Assembly: GCF_043642205.1 (NCBI RefSeq)
Contig: NZ_JBHZSG010000012.1
Coordinates: forward strand, 1 to 64,000
Origin: Thalassotalea_A litorea
Lineage (GTDB): Bacteria > Pseudomonadota > Gammaproteobacteria > Enterobacterales > Alteromonadaceae
Length of the DNA: 64,000 bases
Reading direction: 5' to 3'
A program made the position numbers and the translations under genes. The notes beneath the pieces are model-generated. The model searched no databases, was not told where the DNA came from, and was given only the letters and a program-made list of their open reading frames with translations. Below are positions 27,118 to 35,679 of this stretch, piece after piece (position 1 is the first letter of the stretch; each line of letters starts with the position of its first letter).

Positions 27118-27294
27118 TTATACCTCACTAATATTATTAATAATAAATCCGCCGAGAATCAAGAACGCTCCAATCGTTGGGCCAGCAACGATCACCGCAG
27201 CTGTTGCTAACATAGCCTCTCCTACTATCTGCCCCTGGCTCTTCGCATGACCACCGCTGACTTCTTGAATTTCAATACTATTTAATTCCTTCAT
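27118..27294 (-). CDS. Double-glycine-leader peptide precursor (putative class II bacteriocin/microcin)
   Basis: 58-aa ORF read directly from the minus strand. The leader MKELNSIEIQEVSGG shows the hallmarks of C39 substrates: hydrophobic residues at -4, -7 and -12-type positions and GG at 14-15. The predicted 43-aa core starts HAKSQG and is strongly hydrophobic, with small-residue and glycine repeats (GPTIGAFLILGG), like membrane-acting colicin V-type peptides. AAGGAAG sits about 7 nt ahead of the ATG. It lies between an HlyD adaptor and a C39 ABC exporter on the same strand. Antimicrobial activity is inferred; a signalling peptide is an alternative. Confidence 0.8.
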   Translation of the reverse strand: MKELNSIEIQEVSGGHAKSQGQIVGEAMLATAAVIVAGPTIGAFLILGGFIINNISEV

Positions 27295-27332
27295 AAAATC
27301 GCTTCCTTGTATTTAAAAAAAGTTAAAATATT

Positions 27333-27446
27333 TTACTGCTCTGGCTCCTCTGAGCCCCTGCAACGCTCCAACACAAACCTTGAAACGTTGATTTTCTGCA
27401 CCTTTCCATTATTTATGCAGAAGAATTCTTGTTGTTCAAAAATCAT
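27333..27446 (-). CDS. Tentative 37-aa ORF between the HlyD gene and the peptide precursor
   Basis: ATG 27446 begins 7 nt after the HlyD stop and gives a 37-residue frame starting MIFEQQEFFCINNGK and ending in an acidic stretch with two cysteines overall. There is no double glycine and no good ribosome site. It may be chance; it is noted because the spacing fits translational coupling. Confidence 0.2.
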   Translation of the reverse strand: MIFEQQEFFCINNGKVQKINVSRFVLERCRGSEEPEQ

Positions 27447-27453
27447 CCGATTT

Positions 27454-28788
27454 CTATAGCTTCTTAGCCGCCCTCAGCAATGGTTCAAACAACCAGGCCA
27501 ATAGACTCCGTTCTTCTAAAATGATATCCGCCTGAAACAACATACCGCTTCGTAACGCGAAATTGTTTTCATAAGCCGCTATATCCTGATGTTGCAATTG
27601 TGCCTGAATGCGGTAGACCGGCTCTTGAATGGCAATCGGCGCCATCAGTTCATTTGGGTTAATAATGGTTAAATCAATCTGCATGATATTGCCATCAATA
27701 AACCCAAATCTTTGGTAAGGAAAGGCATCAAACCGAAACTTGGTCTGTTGTCCGGGGGCGATAAACCCCGCACTGCGTGTTGGCACAAACAACTCTGCCA
27801 GCAACACTGAATTTTCAGGGATAAGACTGAGCAATAAGGTTGCGGGGTTTACCGATTCACCCGCGGTTACCTGCAACCCTGTCACCGTGCCATTACGATT
27901 CGCTCGAACAGTGAAACGCCGATTTGAGCGGATCTTCCCCAGTTGATTTTCCAATTCCGCTATGTGACGTTGTACGGCATTAACTTTTAATTGATATTGA
28001 TCAGGAATGCTTTGTAACTCAAAATTCATCCGCGCTAGCTCTCGCTGTTGCTGCAACTTAACGCGTTTCAATACCTGCCTTTCTTGTTGAAGATCCAGTA
28101 GTTGCTGATGATGGTTTTGATTCTCGCGTTCAGACACGAAGCCCTGACGAAACAAGCTTTGCATTTTTTGCTGACGAGCACTCAATATTTCGAGCTTGTT
28201 GGCTAACAAGGATCCCTGCTGTTGCGTCGCTTTTTGTTCCGCCATTAATGCCCTATTTCTAACTTTCAGACTCTCCAGCTCTGATGCCTGCAGGCGCTGA
28301 TATTGCGCTTGTTCTTGCTCCAGCAAGTAAATTTGCCTGCTCAGTCGCTTGATAAGGCGGTCTGACAGGGCTGACATATTTTCACTCTGTTCACCCGATT
28401 GGCCCTGCAACTTCAGTGAATTACCAATGTTTTCGTTGCCTTTGGCGGTCAACCCGTTGGACGTGTTATCAATGCCAAATTGCGCACGAGTCGACAAGGT
28501 CAGTAACGGTTGCCCGGCTACGACAAATTCACCTTCTTTTACATACAATGCATCAACATAACCCGTTAGCTGTCCATAGGTTTTAATAACGCCTTTGTCC
28601 GGCTTTAAATATCCCCGAACCGTTTCCTTGCGAGAATAAGATGCCAAGGCTAAAAAGCTAACCAATAAGGCAACCAAAAGAACAATTGCTGCAACGAGCA
28701 TGGAAAGAGACAAAGGTTGTGTTAATACCACAGTTCCTTGCAACCGATGCTGTCTGCTATTTAACACTTCCTTGCGAAATAGACCCAT
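27454..28788 (-). CDS. HlyD family secretion adaptor (membrane fusion protein)
   Basis: 444-aa periplasmic adaptor of a type I secretion system. Cytoplasmic N terminus, one membrane segment at about residues 28-52, the first half of the lipoyl/barrel-sandwich domain (VRGYLKPDKGVIKTYG), a long coiled coil at about 145-285 rich in Q, L, E and R (LEQEQAQYQRLQASELESL), and the second barrel half (FTVRANRNGTVTGLQVTAGE) plus a beta-barrel domain. It links the inner-membrane C39 ABC exporter to a TolC channel. It is the first gene of the peptide-export cluster; 235 nt separate it from murI upstream sequence. Confidence 0.92.
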   Translation of the reverse strand: MGLFRKEVLNSRQHRLQGTVVLTQPLSLSMLVAAIVLLVALLVSFLALASYSRKETVRGYLKPDKGVIKTYGQLTGYVDALYVKEGEFVVAGQPLLTLSTRAQFGIDNTSNGLTAKGNENIGNSLKLQGQSGEQSENMSALSDRLIKRLSRQIYLLEQEQAQYQRLQASELESLKVRNRALMAEQKATQQQGSLLANKLEILSARQQKMQSLFRQGFVSERENQNHHQQLLDLQQERQVLKRVKLQQQRELARMNFELQSIPDQYQLKVNAVQRHIAELENQLGKIRSNRRFTVRANRNGTVTGLQVTAGESVNPATLLLSLIPENSVLLAELFVPTRSAGFIAPGQQTKFRFDAFPYQRFGFIDGNIMQIDLTIINPNELMAPIAIQEPVYRIQAQLQHQDIAAYENNFALRSGMLFQADIILEERSLLAWLFEPLLRAAKKL

Positions 28789-29023
28789 TAATAGAAACGA
28801 CCAAATAGAAAGTTAATCATGATCTTAGAATGGAAAGGTATTGCGCAAAATCAATCGAAAACTGTCGATTTAAAAAAAACACATTAAAGGCTAGATAAAA
28901 TAAGGCATTCAAGGGTGTTTGTGGACTGTACTAAGCAGTCACCGGAGCCAGAAATGAGACGTTAATACGCCTGTAATTGAAGCGTGAAGGTTAGTAAACA
29001 GGACAAATAACAAAGTTTGTCAG

Positions 29024-29833
29024 CTAAAAGTTTACCTGGCGGGCAACGTTCAGCTCAAAGGGCCAGCAATTGGCAAGGCCGTTTGATGAACATTCCAGGC
29101 TGTCGCTGCTGAAAAAGCTCATGGCAGAGCCAATGTCATCTGGGTTGATAAGCTCCAATGCCTGTAAGCGACGCTGAAGCTGCAGTGCAATTGCCATGGA
29201 GGTATCGACAATGCTTGCTTTGCCGGCAATCAATTTGGAAATGGGCTCAGTTAGAAATGAAAAATGGGTGCAACCGAGTACGATTTGATCGCAGTTTTGC
29301 TCTATTAGCGGTTGCACATAGTTAATTACGGTCTCATAGGTTAACGTGTCATCAAAACGACCACTTTCCACCAACGCAACGAAATCCGGACAGGCCTGTC
29401 CAATCACCTCAACGTCAGTGTTAACATCGGTGTAAACCTGATGTTTCAATCGGGCAAATGAATCACTATCTAAGGTTTGTTTCGTGGCCAGCACACCGAC
29501 CCGACCCGTCCGCGTCGCTTTCACTGCGGGTTTAATGCCTGGCTCTACGCCAATAACCGGTATATCAAACCGTGCACGCAGCTTGTTTATTGAATGCACC
29601 GTGGCTGTGTTACAGGCCACAACGATAGCTTTACACCCTCGTTTGCTGAAGAACTCAACGATTTGTTCAGCCCGTTGATGTAAAAATTGCTCGGATTTAT
29701 TGCCATAAGGGTTGTTTGCGGTATCGGCAAAGTACAATAATTGTTCTTGCGGCAATGCGTCTCGAATTGCCCGACAAATAGACAAGCCACCGAGACCTGA
29801 ATCAAAAACACCAATCGGCGAACGTTTATTCAT
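29024..29833 (-). CDS. murI: Glutamate racemase
   Basis: 269-aa cofactor-independent racemase that makes D-glutamate for peptidoglycan. FDSGLGG lies at residues 10-16. The two catalytic cysteines are C73 (VACNTAT) and C187 (LGCTHF), with the expected surrounding glycine and threonine residues. Length is normal. It lies about 77 nt downstream of pgm on the same strand; the spacer holds an AGCGAGGC/GCCTCGCT hairpin (29872-29904) without a T-run, which may act as a weak attenuator. Confidence 0.96.
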   Translation of the reverse strand: MNKRSPIGVFDSGLGGLSICRAIRDALPQEQLLYFADTANNPYGNKSEQFLHQRAEQIVEFFSKRGCKAIVVACNTATVHSINKLRARFDIPVIGVEPGIKPAVKATRTGRVGVLATKQTLDSDSFARLKHQVYTDVNTDVEVIGQACPDFVALVESGRFDDTLTYETVINYVQPLIEQNCDQIVLGCTHFSFLTEPISKLIAGKASIVDTSMAIALQLQRRLQALELINPDDIGSAMSFFSSDSLECSSNGLANCWPFELNVARQVNF

Positions 29834-29910
29834 ATGACCATTAGGTTTGCAATCGTTACAAAGACATTGTGAGCGAGGCGCTAAATTTAATTTAAAGCCT
29901 CGCTAACCAA

Positions 29911-31557
29911 TCACAATCCTGCTTTGGCAAAGGCTGCACTAACCAGAACTTGCGCTTGTGCAATTATCAATTGCAGATGTTCCTCAGAAACAAAACTTTC
30001 CGCATAAATTTTGTAGATTTCTTCCGTTCCCGACGGGCGAGCGGCAAACCAACCATTTTCCGTCACGACTTTTAAACCACCAATCGCGGCACCATTACCT
30101 GGCGCATGGGATAAAATATCGGTTATCGTTTCACCCGCCAATTCAGTCTGGTCAATATCGTCTTTGCTCAATGACGTCAACACGGCTTTTTGGGCAGTAG
30201 AGGCCACGGCTTCGACACGCCCATAACAGGGAGTACCCAGCTCTTCGGCTAACGTAAGATACCATTGATAAGGGTCTTTACCAGTTACTGCGAGTATCTC
30301 GGCGGCAAGCAAGGCAAGAATAAATCCGTCTTTGTCTGTAGTCCAACAGCTACCATCGAGTGCCAGAAAAGAAGCACCTGCGCTTTCTTCACCGCCAAAC
30401 GCATAACTGCTATCACACAGCCCATCAACGAACCATTTAAAGCCAACTGGGACTTCCGACAGTGGCCGCTGTAATTTTTCTGCAAGGCGATCTATGAGAG
30501 AGCTGGAAACCAGAGTCTTACCAATTTTTGCAGTTTTCGGCCATTGACGGTGCGTTAAAAGATAATGAATTGCGACCGCCAGATAGTGATTTGGGTTCAT
30601 CAAACCACCTGATTTAGTAACAATGCCATGGCGATCAAAATCTGGATCATTACCGACGGCAACATCAAAATCATCCTTCATTGCAATCAGACCAGCCATC
30701 GCATAAGGCGAGGAACAATCCATGCGAATTTTGCCGTCTTTATCCAGAGGCATAAAGGCAAAGCTTGCATCTACAACTGGGTTTACCACGGTAATATCCA
30801 AACCATATTGCTCGGCGATTTTTGGCCAATAGGCAATGCCTGACCCGCCTAACGGGTCGACGCCGATTTTAACCCCAGCGTCTGCGATGGCTTTTAAATT
30901 AATCACTTTTGATAATTCACCGACGTAAAAACCAATAAAGTCCTGACGTTTTAGTAGTGGCGAGCTCATCGCCTCTTGCAGCGAAATCTGTTTCACATCC
31001 TGAAGATTGTTTGCCAGTAATTCATTGGCGCGTTGCTCAATTAACTTAGTAATCTCGCCTTCAGCAGGACCACCGTGGGGTGGATTATATTTGATACCGC
31101 CATCCGTAGGAGGATTGTGTGAAGGGGTGATAATCAAACCATCTGCTCGACTATCACTGACATCATTATGAGCAATAATTAGTCGCGAAATAACGGGTGT
31201 TGGTGTGAAGCCTTCATCGTCCTGAATAATCACCGGAACATTGTTAGCGATCAGAACGCTAATGGCATTGGCAAATGCCGGTTCCGATAATGCATGGGTG
31301 TCTTTTCCTAAATACAGAGGTCCGGTAAATCCCTGTTGATTGCGATACTCTGCAACCGCTTGACTGATCGCCAAAATATGAGGTTCATTAAAGCTAACTT
31401 TAACTGCGCTGCCGCGATGCCCGGACGTACCAAAGCTAACGCGTTGCTCAGCAATACTAACATCGGGCTTCAGTAGGAAATAATCGCTGGTTAAACGACC
31501 AATATTGATGCGGTCCTGTGGGCGAGCTGGTTTACCTGCATGGGGATGAACACTCAT
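29911..31557 (-). CDS. pgm: Phosphoglucomutase (alpha-D-glucose phosphate-specific)
   Basis: 548-aa enzyme interconverting glucose 1-phosphate and glucose 6-phosphate. The phosphoserine loop TPSHNPP has S146; the metal-binding loop DPDFDRHG is near residue 300, sugar specificity is set by GEESAGAS, and the phosphate-binding loop RPSGTEEIYKIY is near the C terminus. Length and order of motifs match E. coli Pgm. Its place directly downstream of seqA is conserved in enterics and Vibrio. A TGGGTGTCT string at 31295-31303 simply encodes the conserved KDTHAL and is not counted as a repeat copy. Confidence 0.97.
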   Translation of the reverse strand: MSVHPHAGKPARPQDRINIGRLTSDYFLLKPDVSIAEQRVSFGTSGHRGSAVKVSFNEPHILAISQAVAEYRNQQGFTGPLYLGKDTHALSEPAFANAISVLIANNVPVIIQDDEGFTPTPVISRLIIAHNDVSDSRADGLIITPSHNPPTDGGIKYNPPHGGPAEGEITKLIEQRANELLANNLQDVKQISLQEAMSSPLLKRQDFIGFYVGELSKVINLKAIADAGVKIGVDPLGGSGIAYWPKIAEQYGLDITVVNPVVDASFAFMPLDKDGKIRMDCSSPYAMAGLIAMKDDFDVAVGNDPDFDRHGIVTKSGGLMNPNHYLAVAIHYLLTHRQWPKTAKIGKTLVSSSLIDRLAEKLQRPLSEVPVGFKWFVDGLCDSSYAFGGEESAGASFLALDGSCWTTDKDGFILALLAAEILAVTGKDPYQWYLTLAEELGTPCYGRVEAVASTAQKAVLTSLSKDDIDQTELAGETITDILSHAPGNGAAIGGLKVVTENGWFAARPSGTEEIYKIYAESFVSEEHLQLIIAQAQVLVSAAFAKAGL

Positions 31558-31629
31558 GATATATCCTTATTTTCGGTAGTTGAATTTGTTAGGTCGACGG
31601 TACGATTGCTGATTACTACGATGCGTAAT

Positions 31630-32238
31630 TTACAGAAAATCGCGAATACTTTCAGCGTCTTCGTTGTTGTAACCCAATACCTGAGCGACATCCGTCAGCA
31701 TTAGCTTTTTCCGAGTCGTATTGGAATTGGTCATTACCCAGTAGCGAGAGTCTGGAATTTGCTTAGGCTTGCAAGAGCTACCTGTTTCCAGCAGTTCGGC
31801 TTCACTTTGGGCAAAATACAAGCGATCGCGACCGCGAATGTCTAATACCGCTGAAAACTGTTTTGGATGAACCCGGTGTAAATTCCCCAGGATATTCAAA
31901 AAACGCCCTACTGCGCCCCTTTCCATCGCCAGTTCTTCTTTGTTAATTACATCAAAAATATTCTGACAGCTGGTTAACGTTTTTAATTCCTGAACGGCGT
32001 TCGCGTTTTCTTGTGCGGTGTCTACCGCCACAGGTTGCTCAGATTCAATGATCTGAACCTTATCTTCTGCGTCGTTTTGAGTAGTTGTATCAACCGGTTT
32101 TGCATGAACAGGCGTAGCTGACAGCTCCGAGTTCGCAGCCAAAAGACGGCGAAGAATATCTGAGGCACTTTCGCCAATAAATTCCGTTTTACCTGCTATG
32201 TACTGATATAGTTCGTCATCAATCTCAATTGTTTTCAT
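31630..32238 (-). CDS. seqA: Negative regulator of replication initiation SeqA
   Basis: 202-aa hemimethylated-GATC-binding protein that sequesters newly replicated origins. The N-terminal oligomerisation segment (MKTIEIDDELYQYIAG, then ESASDILRRLL) is unmistakable. The C-terminal DNA-binding domain holds GRDRLYFAQ and an RYWVMTNSNT region. The linker (about residues 45-95) is longer than in E. coli (181 aa total), rich in Q, E, D and T. It precedes pgm by 72 nt, the usual operon. It is divergent from ybfF. Confidence 0.96.
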   Translation of the reverse strand: MKTIEIDDELYQYIAGKTEFIGESASDILRRLLAANSELSATPVHAKPVDTTTQNDAEDKVQIIESEQPVAVDTAQENANAVQELKTLTSCQNIFDVINKEELAMERGAVGRFLNILGNLHRVHPKQFSAVLDIRGRDRLYFAQSEAELLETGSSCKPKQIPDSRYWVMTNSNTTRKKLMLTDVAQVLGYNNEDAESIRDFL

Positions 32239-32488
32239 TTTAATACCACTGCAAAAAAGTAGAGAAACTCAGACAGACAAAAAGGTTAAAACCGACCTTA
32301 TCGATTGATTTTTAGCCAATTCTGACGCCAAAGTCACTGTTTAGCTCTTATAATGTCAAAGATTATACTTGGCTTATAATCAACTCTCTACCCTATTGAA
32401 CTGAAATTAGTGTAAATTATCGGGATTAATTCAGGTCGAGTAATTCTGTTGATTATTCGGTACCGATTCATCGGGTAAAGTGAGCATC

Positions 32489-33265
32489 ATGACAACCCTA
32501 CTCAATTATCAACGCGGTGGCAGCGGTGCTACCGTAATCCTGATCCATGGCCTATTTGGTGCTATGGACAATCTCAATATATTGGCGAAACATTTGCAGC
32601 AAAAATTTGATGTCATTCAGGTTGATGTTCGCAATCATGGCGACTCGTTTCATCACTCATCCATGGATTACGAAGACTTAGCCATGGATATCTTTAATTT
32701 GCTTGATCACCTAAACGTTGAAAGGTGTCACGTTGTTGGTCATTCTATGGGCGGCAAAATTGCCATGCAATGTGCATTAACGCAACCAAATCGAATTCAC
32801 AGCCTGATCGTGGCCGACATTGCCCCTGTGCAATATCCCCCGCATCACAAGCAAATACTCAGCGGATTAAAGGCAATAGATCCACAAACCATCAATCAAC
32901 GCAAAGATGCTGATAACCTATTAGCCGAATACGAACCAGCATTGGGCGTGCGTCAATTTTTGCTGAAAAATCTGGTCAAGTCCGAGCAAGGTTATCAATG
33001 GCGAGCCAACATCGACAACATTGCCAATGCTTATCATCAAATCACCAAACCCGTAAAAAACGATGCACAATACACAGGTCCGGTATTGTTTATTAAAGGC
33101 GGTAATTCCGATTACATCACGAACGAAAATCGTGCCGCGATCGGTAAACGGTTTCCTCATGCCAAAGCTCGGGTTATCACAAATGCAGGCCATTGGTTGC
33201 ACGCCGAAAAGCCGCAGGAATTTAATCGCATAGTTGAACAATTTATTGAAAAAAATGAGGTTTAA
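32489..33265 (+). CDS. ybfF: Alpha/beta hydrolase, esterase YbfF
   Basis: About 258-aa alpha/beta-fold acyl-CoA esterase-like protein. HGLFGAMDN carries the oxyanion-hole region, the nucleophile elbow is GHSMGGK, and the catalytic His is in NAGHWLHAEKP. The pattern matches E. coli YbfF in length and order. The start is taken at ATG 32489; a GTG three codons upstream (32480) is equally possible because neither has a strong ribosome site. It is first in the row ybfF, DUF2788, ybfE, fldA, fur, which is conserved near seqA-pgm. Confidence 0.93.
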   Translation: MTTLLNYQRGGSGATVILIHGLFGAMDNLNILAKHLQQKFDVIQVDVRNHGDSFHHSSMDYEDLAMDIFNLLDHLNVERCHVVGHSMGGKIAMQCALTQPNRIHSLIVADIAPVQYPPHHKQILSGLKAIDPQTINQRKDADNLLAEYEPALGVRQFLLKNLVKSEQGYQWRANIDNIANAYHQITKPVKNDAQYTGPVLFIKGGNSDYITNENRAAIGKRFPHAKARVITNAGHWLHAEKPQEFNRIVEQFIEKNEV

Positions 33266-33350
33266 AGGACCCTAATATTTTTCACGGGGCATTGATGTAA
33301 TTTCCCTAAGGCATATGCTATAGTGCCGCTCTGATTTTTAAGGGCGAATT

Positions 33351-33572
33351 ATGCTGGCAGAAAATTTAGAATTAATTGAAACCATAGGTTTGAATTTATT
33401 TTTTCTCATTATTTTTTTCTTTATTGGGATGTCCATTCACGACGTGATGAAAAAAAACAACGTCCCAAAAAAAGGCCAATTTGTGGTGTATTTTGTATTA
33501 TTCCTAGGTTGTGCTGGATTCATTGCCAAAGGCATTATTCAGTTCGTTTGGGAAAGTAGAGGGATCGGCTAG
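33351..33572 (+). CDS. DUF2788 family membrane protein
   Basis: 73-aa protein with two hydrophobic helices (about 12-28 and 44-64) and a conserved middle (MSIHDVMKKNNVPKKGQ). It matches DUF2788, found between ybfF and ybfE in Vibrio and Alteromonadales and of unknown function. Inner-membrane location is predicted. Only 6 nt separate it from ybfE, so they share a transcript. The upstream stretch contains a TATGCT/TATAGT -10-like element but no LexA-type palindrome that I can see. Confidence 0.85.
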   Translation: MLAENLELIETIGLNLFFLIIFFFIGMSIHDVMKKNNVPKKGQFVVYFVLFLGCAGFIAKGIIQFVWESRGIG

Positions 33573-33578
33573 AATAGT

Positions 33579-33857
33579 ATGGCAAAAGAAGCATCGGATC
33601 TGACCACCATTGACTTGTTTGTTGACGAAAAACGCCCTGGACGCCCCCGAACCAACCCTTTTCCTCGGGAAGTTCAGGTAAAAATCAATAAACGCAATCA
33701 AGTTAAGCGTGATAAAAATAAAGGTCTGAAACGAGTAGAGTTTAAAATCCATCACCAATTGTTCGAACGGTTGGATGATATGGCAAAAGATCAAGGCATT
33801 AGCCGAAGTGAGTTGATAGAAGCGTTATTGACTCAAGCGTTACAAGATAACGCATAG
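33579..33857 (+). CDS. ybfE: YbfE family protein (LexA-regulated in E. coli), ribbon-helix-helix-like
   Basis: 92-aa basic protein. The N-terminal half has the family string RPGRPRTNPFPRE, followed by INKRNQVKRDKNKGLKRVEFK, and the C-terminal part (RLDDMAKDQGISRSELIEALL) resembles a ribbon-helix-helix DNA-binding fold. E. coli YbfE is in the SOS regulon and poorly characterised. Here no SOS box (CTG-N10-CAG) is seen in the available upstream sequence, so SOS control is not supported. Confidence 0.92.
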   Translation: MAKEASDLTTIDLFVDEKRPGRPRTNPFPREVQVKINKRNQVKRDKNKGLKRVEFKIHHQLFERLDDMAKDQGISRSELIEALLTQALQDNA

Positions 33858-33894
33858 ATAGCATTTAAATTTAGAAAGTAAGGGTTTTAAGAAC

Positions 33895-34422
33895 ATGGCA
33901 ACTGTTGGACTATTTTTCGGTAGTGATACAGGTAATACCGAAGCTGTCGCCAAGATGATCCAGAAAAAACTGGGTAAGAAAAATGTAGACGTGCGTGATA
34001 TTGCGAAGAGCAGCAAAGAAGATATCGCTGCATTCGATTTATTAATCCTTGGCATCCCTACCTGGTACTATGGTGAAAATCAATGTGACTGGGATGACTT
34101 CTTACCAGAATTGGAAGAAATTGATTTTACCGATAAACTGGTCGCGATTTTTGGTCTTGGCGATCAGGAAGACTATGCCGAATACTTTGTCGATGCGATG
34201 GGACCTTTACGCGACATCGTAGAAGCGAAAGGTGCCATATTAGTCGGTCACTGGTCTACCGAAGGTTATGAGTTTGAAGCATCAAAAGGGTTAATTGACG
34301 ACGACAATTTCATTGGCCTTGCCATTGATGAAGATCGACAACCAGAGCTTACTGAAGAGCGTGTAGATGGTTGGATCGAGCAATTAAACGAAGAAATGGC
34401 GCTTTCTGAATTGCTCGATTAA
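33895..34422 (+). CDS. fldA: Flavodoxin
   Basis: 175-aa long-chain flavodoxin. The FMN phosphate loop is FGSDTGNTEAVA at residues 7-18; the isoalloxazine-flanking PTWYYGENQCDWDDF and GLGDQEDYAEYFVDAMG loops are typical, and a long-chain insertion is present. It is a low-potential electron donor, for example for IspG/IspH, biotin synthase and pyruvate-formate-lyase activation. It directly precedes fur, as in many gammaproteobacteria, with its own terminator in between. Confidence 0.97.
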   Translation: MATVGLFFGSDTGNTEAVAKMIQKKLGKKNVDVRDIAKSSKEDIAAFDLLILGIPTWYYGENQCDWDDFLPELEEIDFTDKLVAIFGLGDQEDYAEYFVDAMGPLRDIVEAKGAILVGHWSTEGYEFEASKGLIDDDNFIGLAIDEDRQPELTEERVDGWIEQLNEEMALSELLD

Positions 34423-34445
34423 TTATCGAGTTGATTCGAACACCA

Positions 34446-34475
34446 AATAAGCCCTACTTTTGTAGGGTTTTTATT
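34446..34475 (+). terminator. Terminator after fldA
   Basis: CCCTAC-TTTT-GTAGGG stem-loop followed by TTTTTA. It separates fldA from fur. Confidence 0.8.
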
Positions 34476-34595
34476 TGCCTTGATTCAGGCAAAGATATAC
34501 CTAATCCCATAAATATTTACCGATTAGGGGTTTTAACCTCTCGTTAATCCCCCTATAATTTCCTATTAATTATCGTTTAACAAAGCAGGTTTTCC

Positions 34596-35039
34596 ATGCC
34601 AGAACAAAATGAAGAACTAAAAAGGGCTGGATTAAAAGTAACGCTTCCGCGAGTAAAGATCCTCGACATTTTACAAAATCCGGATAACCAGCACATCAGT
34701 GCTGAGGATGTTTACAAAATCCTTCTCGAGCAACATGAAGAAATTGGCCTGGCAACAGTGTATCGCGTACTAAACCAATTTGATGATGCAGGTATCGTAA
34801 CCCGACATCATTTTGAGGGTGGCAAGTCTGTATTTGAATTGTCTCACAAGGCGCATCACGACCATTTGGTTTGCTTGAAATGTGGTAAGGTTGTGGAATT
34901 CGAAGATGATGTTATCGAACAACGTCAAATTGATATTGCTAACAAAAATAAAATCAAGCTAACCAACCACAGTCTGTATTTATACGGCGAGTGTGAAGAT
35001 GAGATAGCGTGTGAAGAGTATCGAAAATCCCACTTGTAA
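34596..35039 (+). CDS. fur: Ferric uptake regulator Fur
   Basis: 147-aa metalloregulator. An N-terminal winged helix (LKVTLPRVKILDIL, GLATVYRVLNQF) is followed by the regulatory metal site HHDH (H87-H90) and CLKC (C93, C96), with the second cysteine pair C133/C139 for the structural zinc. With Fe(II) it represses iron uptake genes and often fldA. A Fur box was looked for in the 170 nt upstream but none was convincing. It is monocistronic and ended by a terminator. Confidence 0.97.
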   Translation: MPEQNEELKRAGLKVTLPRVKILDILQNPDNQHISAEDVYKILLEQHEEIGLATVYRVLNQFDDAGIVTRHHFEGGKSVFELSHKAHHDHLVCLKCGKVVEFEDDVIEQRQIDIANKNKIKLTNHSLYLYGECEDEIACEEYRKSHL

Positions 35040-35047
35040 TTGCTGAT

Positions 35048-35072
35048 AAAAGGACCTTAAGGTCCTTTTTTA
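35048..35072. terminator. Terminator after fur
   Basis: AAAAGGACC-TTAA-GGTCCTTTTTT, a near-perfect palindrome with T-run. It can act on both strands. Confidence 0.85.
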
Positions 35073-35180
35073 ATACCTTTGCGTAGCCAACGTTACTCTA
35101 TATCTTCGGGCTGTTTAGTTTGAGATTTAATATTCAACACAGTCCTTTCATATGACAGTTTGCGGGGCCTGAAGTCGACG

Positions 35181-35648
35181 TTATAGCATTTTTGAGAAAT
35201 GATGGCTGGCAATATTATACCCCTGATTCAAGTACAACTTGTGAGCCGCGAAGCGCTGCACACCTGAGTCGAGATGTAATTGCTCACAGCCATGTTCCAG
35301 GGCAAATTCTTGCAACCAATTAAGCATTTTCTGACCATAGCCTTTGCCGCGTTCGCTTTCATCGGTCACCAGATCGTCCAGATAAATATGTTTTTTCCAG
35401 GCAAGCTTATGGCTTATATTAAAACCCGCCAGAGTAACCGGTTTATTATCTTCAATTAGTACGCCAAGCTGATAACCACTTTGCATCTGATCTTTCATCG
35501 CTAGGATCAGCGAATCGACACTATATTGAGGTCGTAGCATCAACATAAGCTGCGCAACAGCGCGTAATAACTCTGCCGACTGATGCTCGATGTTATCGCT
35601 GTTTAATCGCAGCAAGGATAGGAACTCTTTTGACATTTTTTCGTCCAT
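35181..35648 (-). CDS. GNAT family N-acetyltransferase
   Basis: About 155-aa GNAT-fold protein. Motif A with the acetyl-CoA loop is DLVTDESERGKGYGQKML (R/Q-x-x-G-x-G/A form RGKGYG), followed by HLDSGVQRFAAHKLYLNQGY, typical of motif B with the catalytic/structural Tyr. The substrate is not predictable. The frame opens at 35726, inside the PhyH gene; starts at ATG 35648 or 35636 (GGA 9 nt upstream) are more plausible. Convergent with fur and downstream of the PhyH gene on the same strand. Confidence 0.85.
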   Translation of the reverse strand: MDEKMSKEFLSLLRLNSDNIEHQSAELLRAVAQLMLMLRPQYSVDSLILAMKDQMQSGYQLGVLIEDNKPVTLAGFNISHKLAWKKHIYLDDLVTDESERGKGYGQKMLNWLQEFALEHGCEQLHLDSGVQRFAAHKLYLNQGYNIASHHFSKML

Positions 35649-35679
35649 GGGTGATGAGTGGCAATAATTGATTATTTTA

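Noticed and set aside
29872..29904. Hairpin between pgm and murI as a terminator
   Set aside because: The stem is clear but no T-run follows on the minus strand, so it is only mentioned under murI.
31295..31303. TGGGTGTCT copy within pgm
   Set aside because: It encodes the conserved KDTHAL of phosphoglucomutases and lacks the repeat context, so it is coincidence.
33266..33350. SOS box ahead of the DUF2788-ybfE pair
   Set aside because: E. coli ybfE is LexA-controlled, but no CTG-N10-CAG palindrome is seen here.
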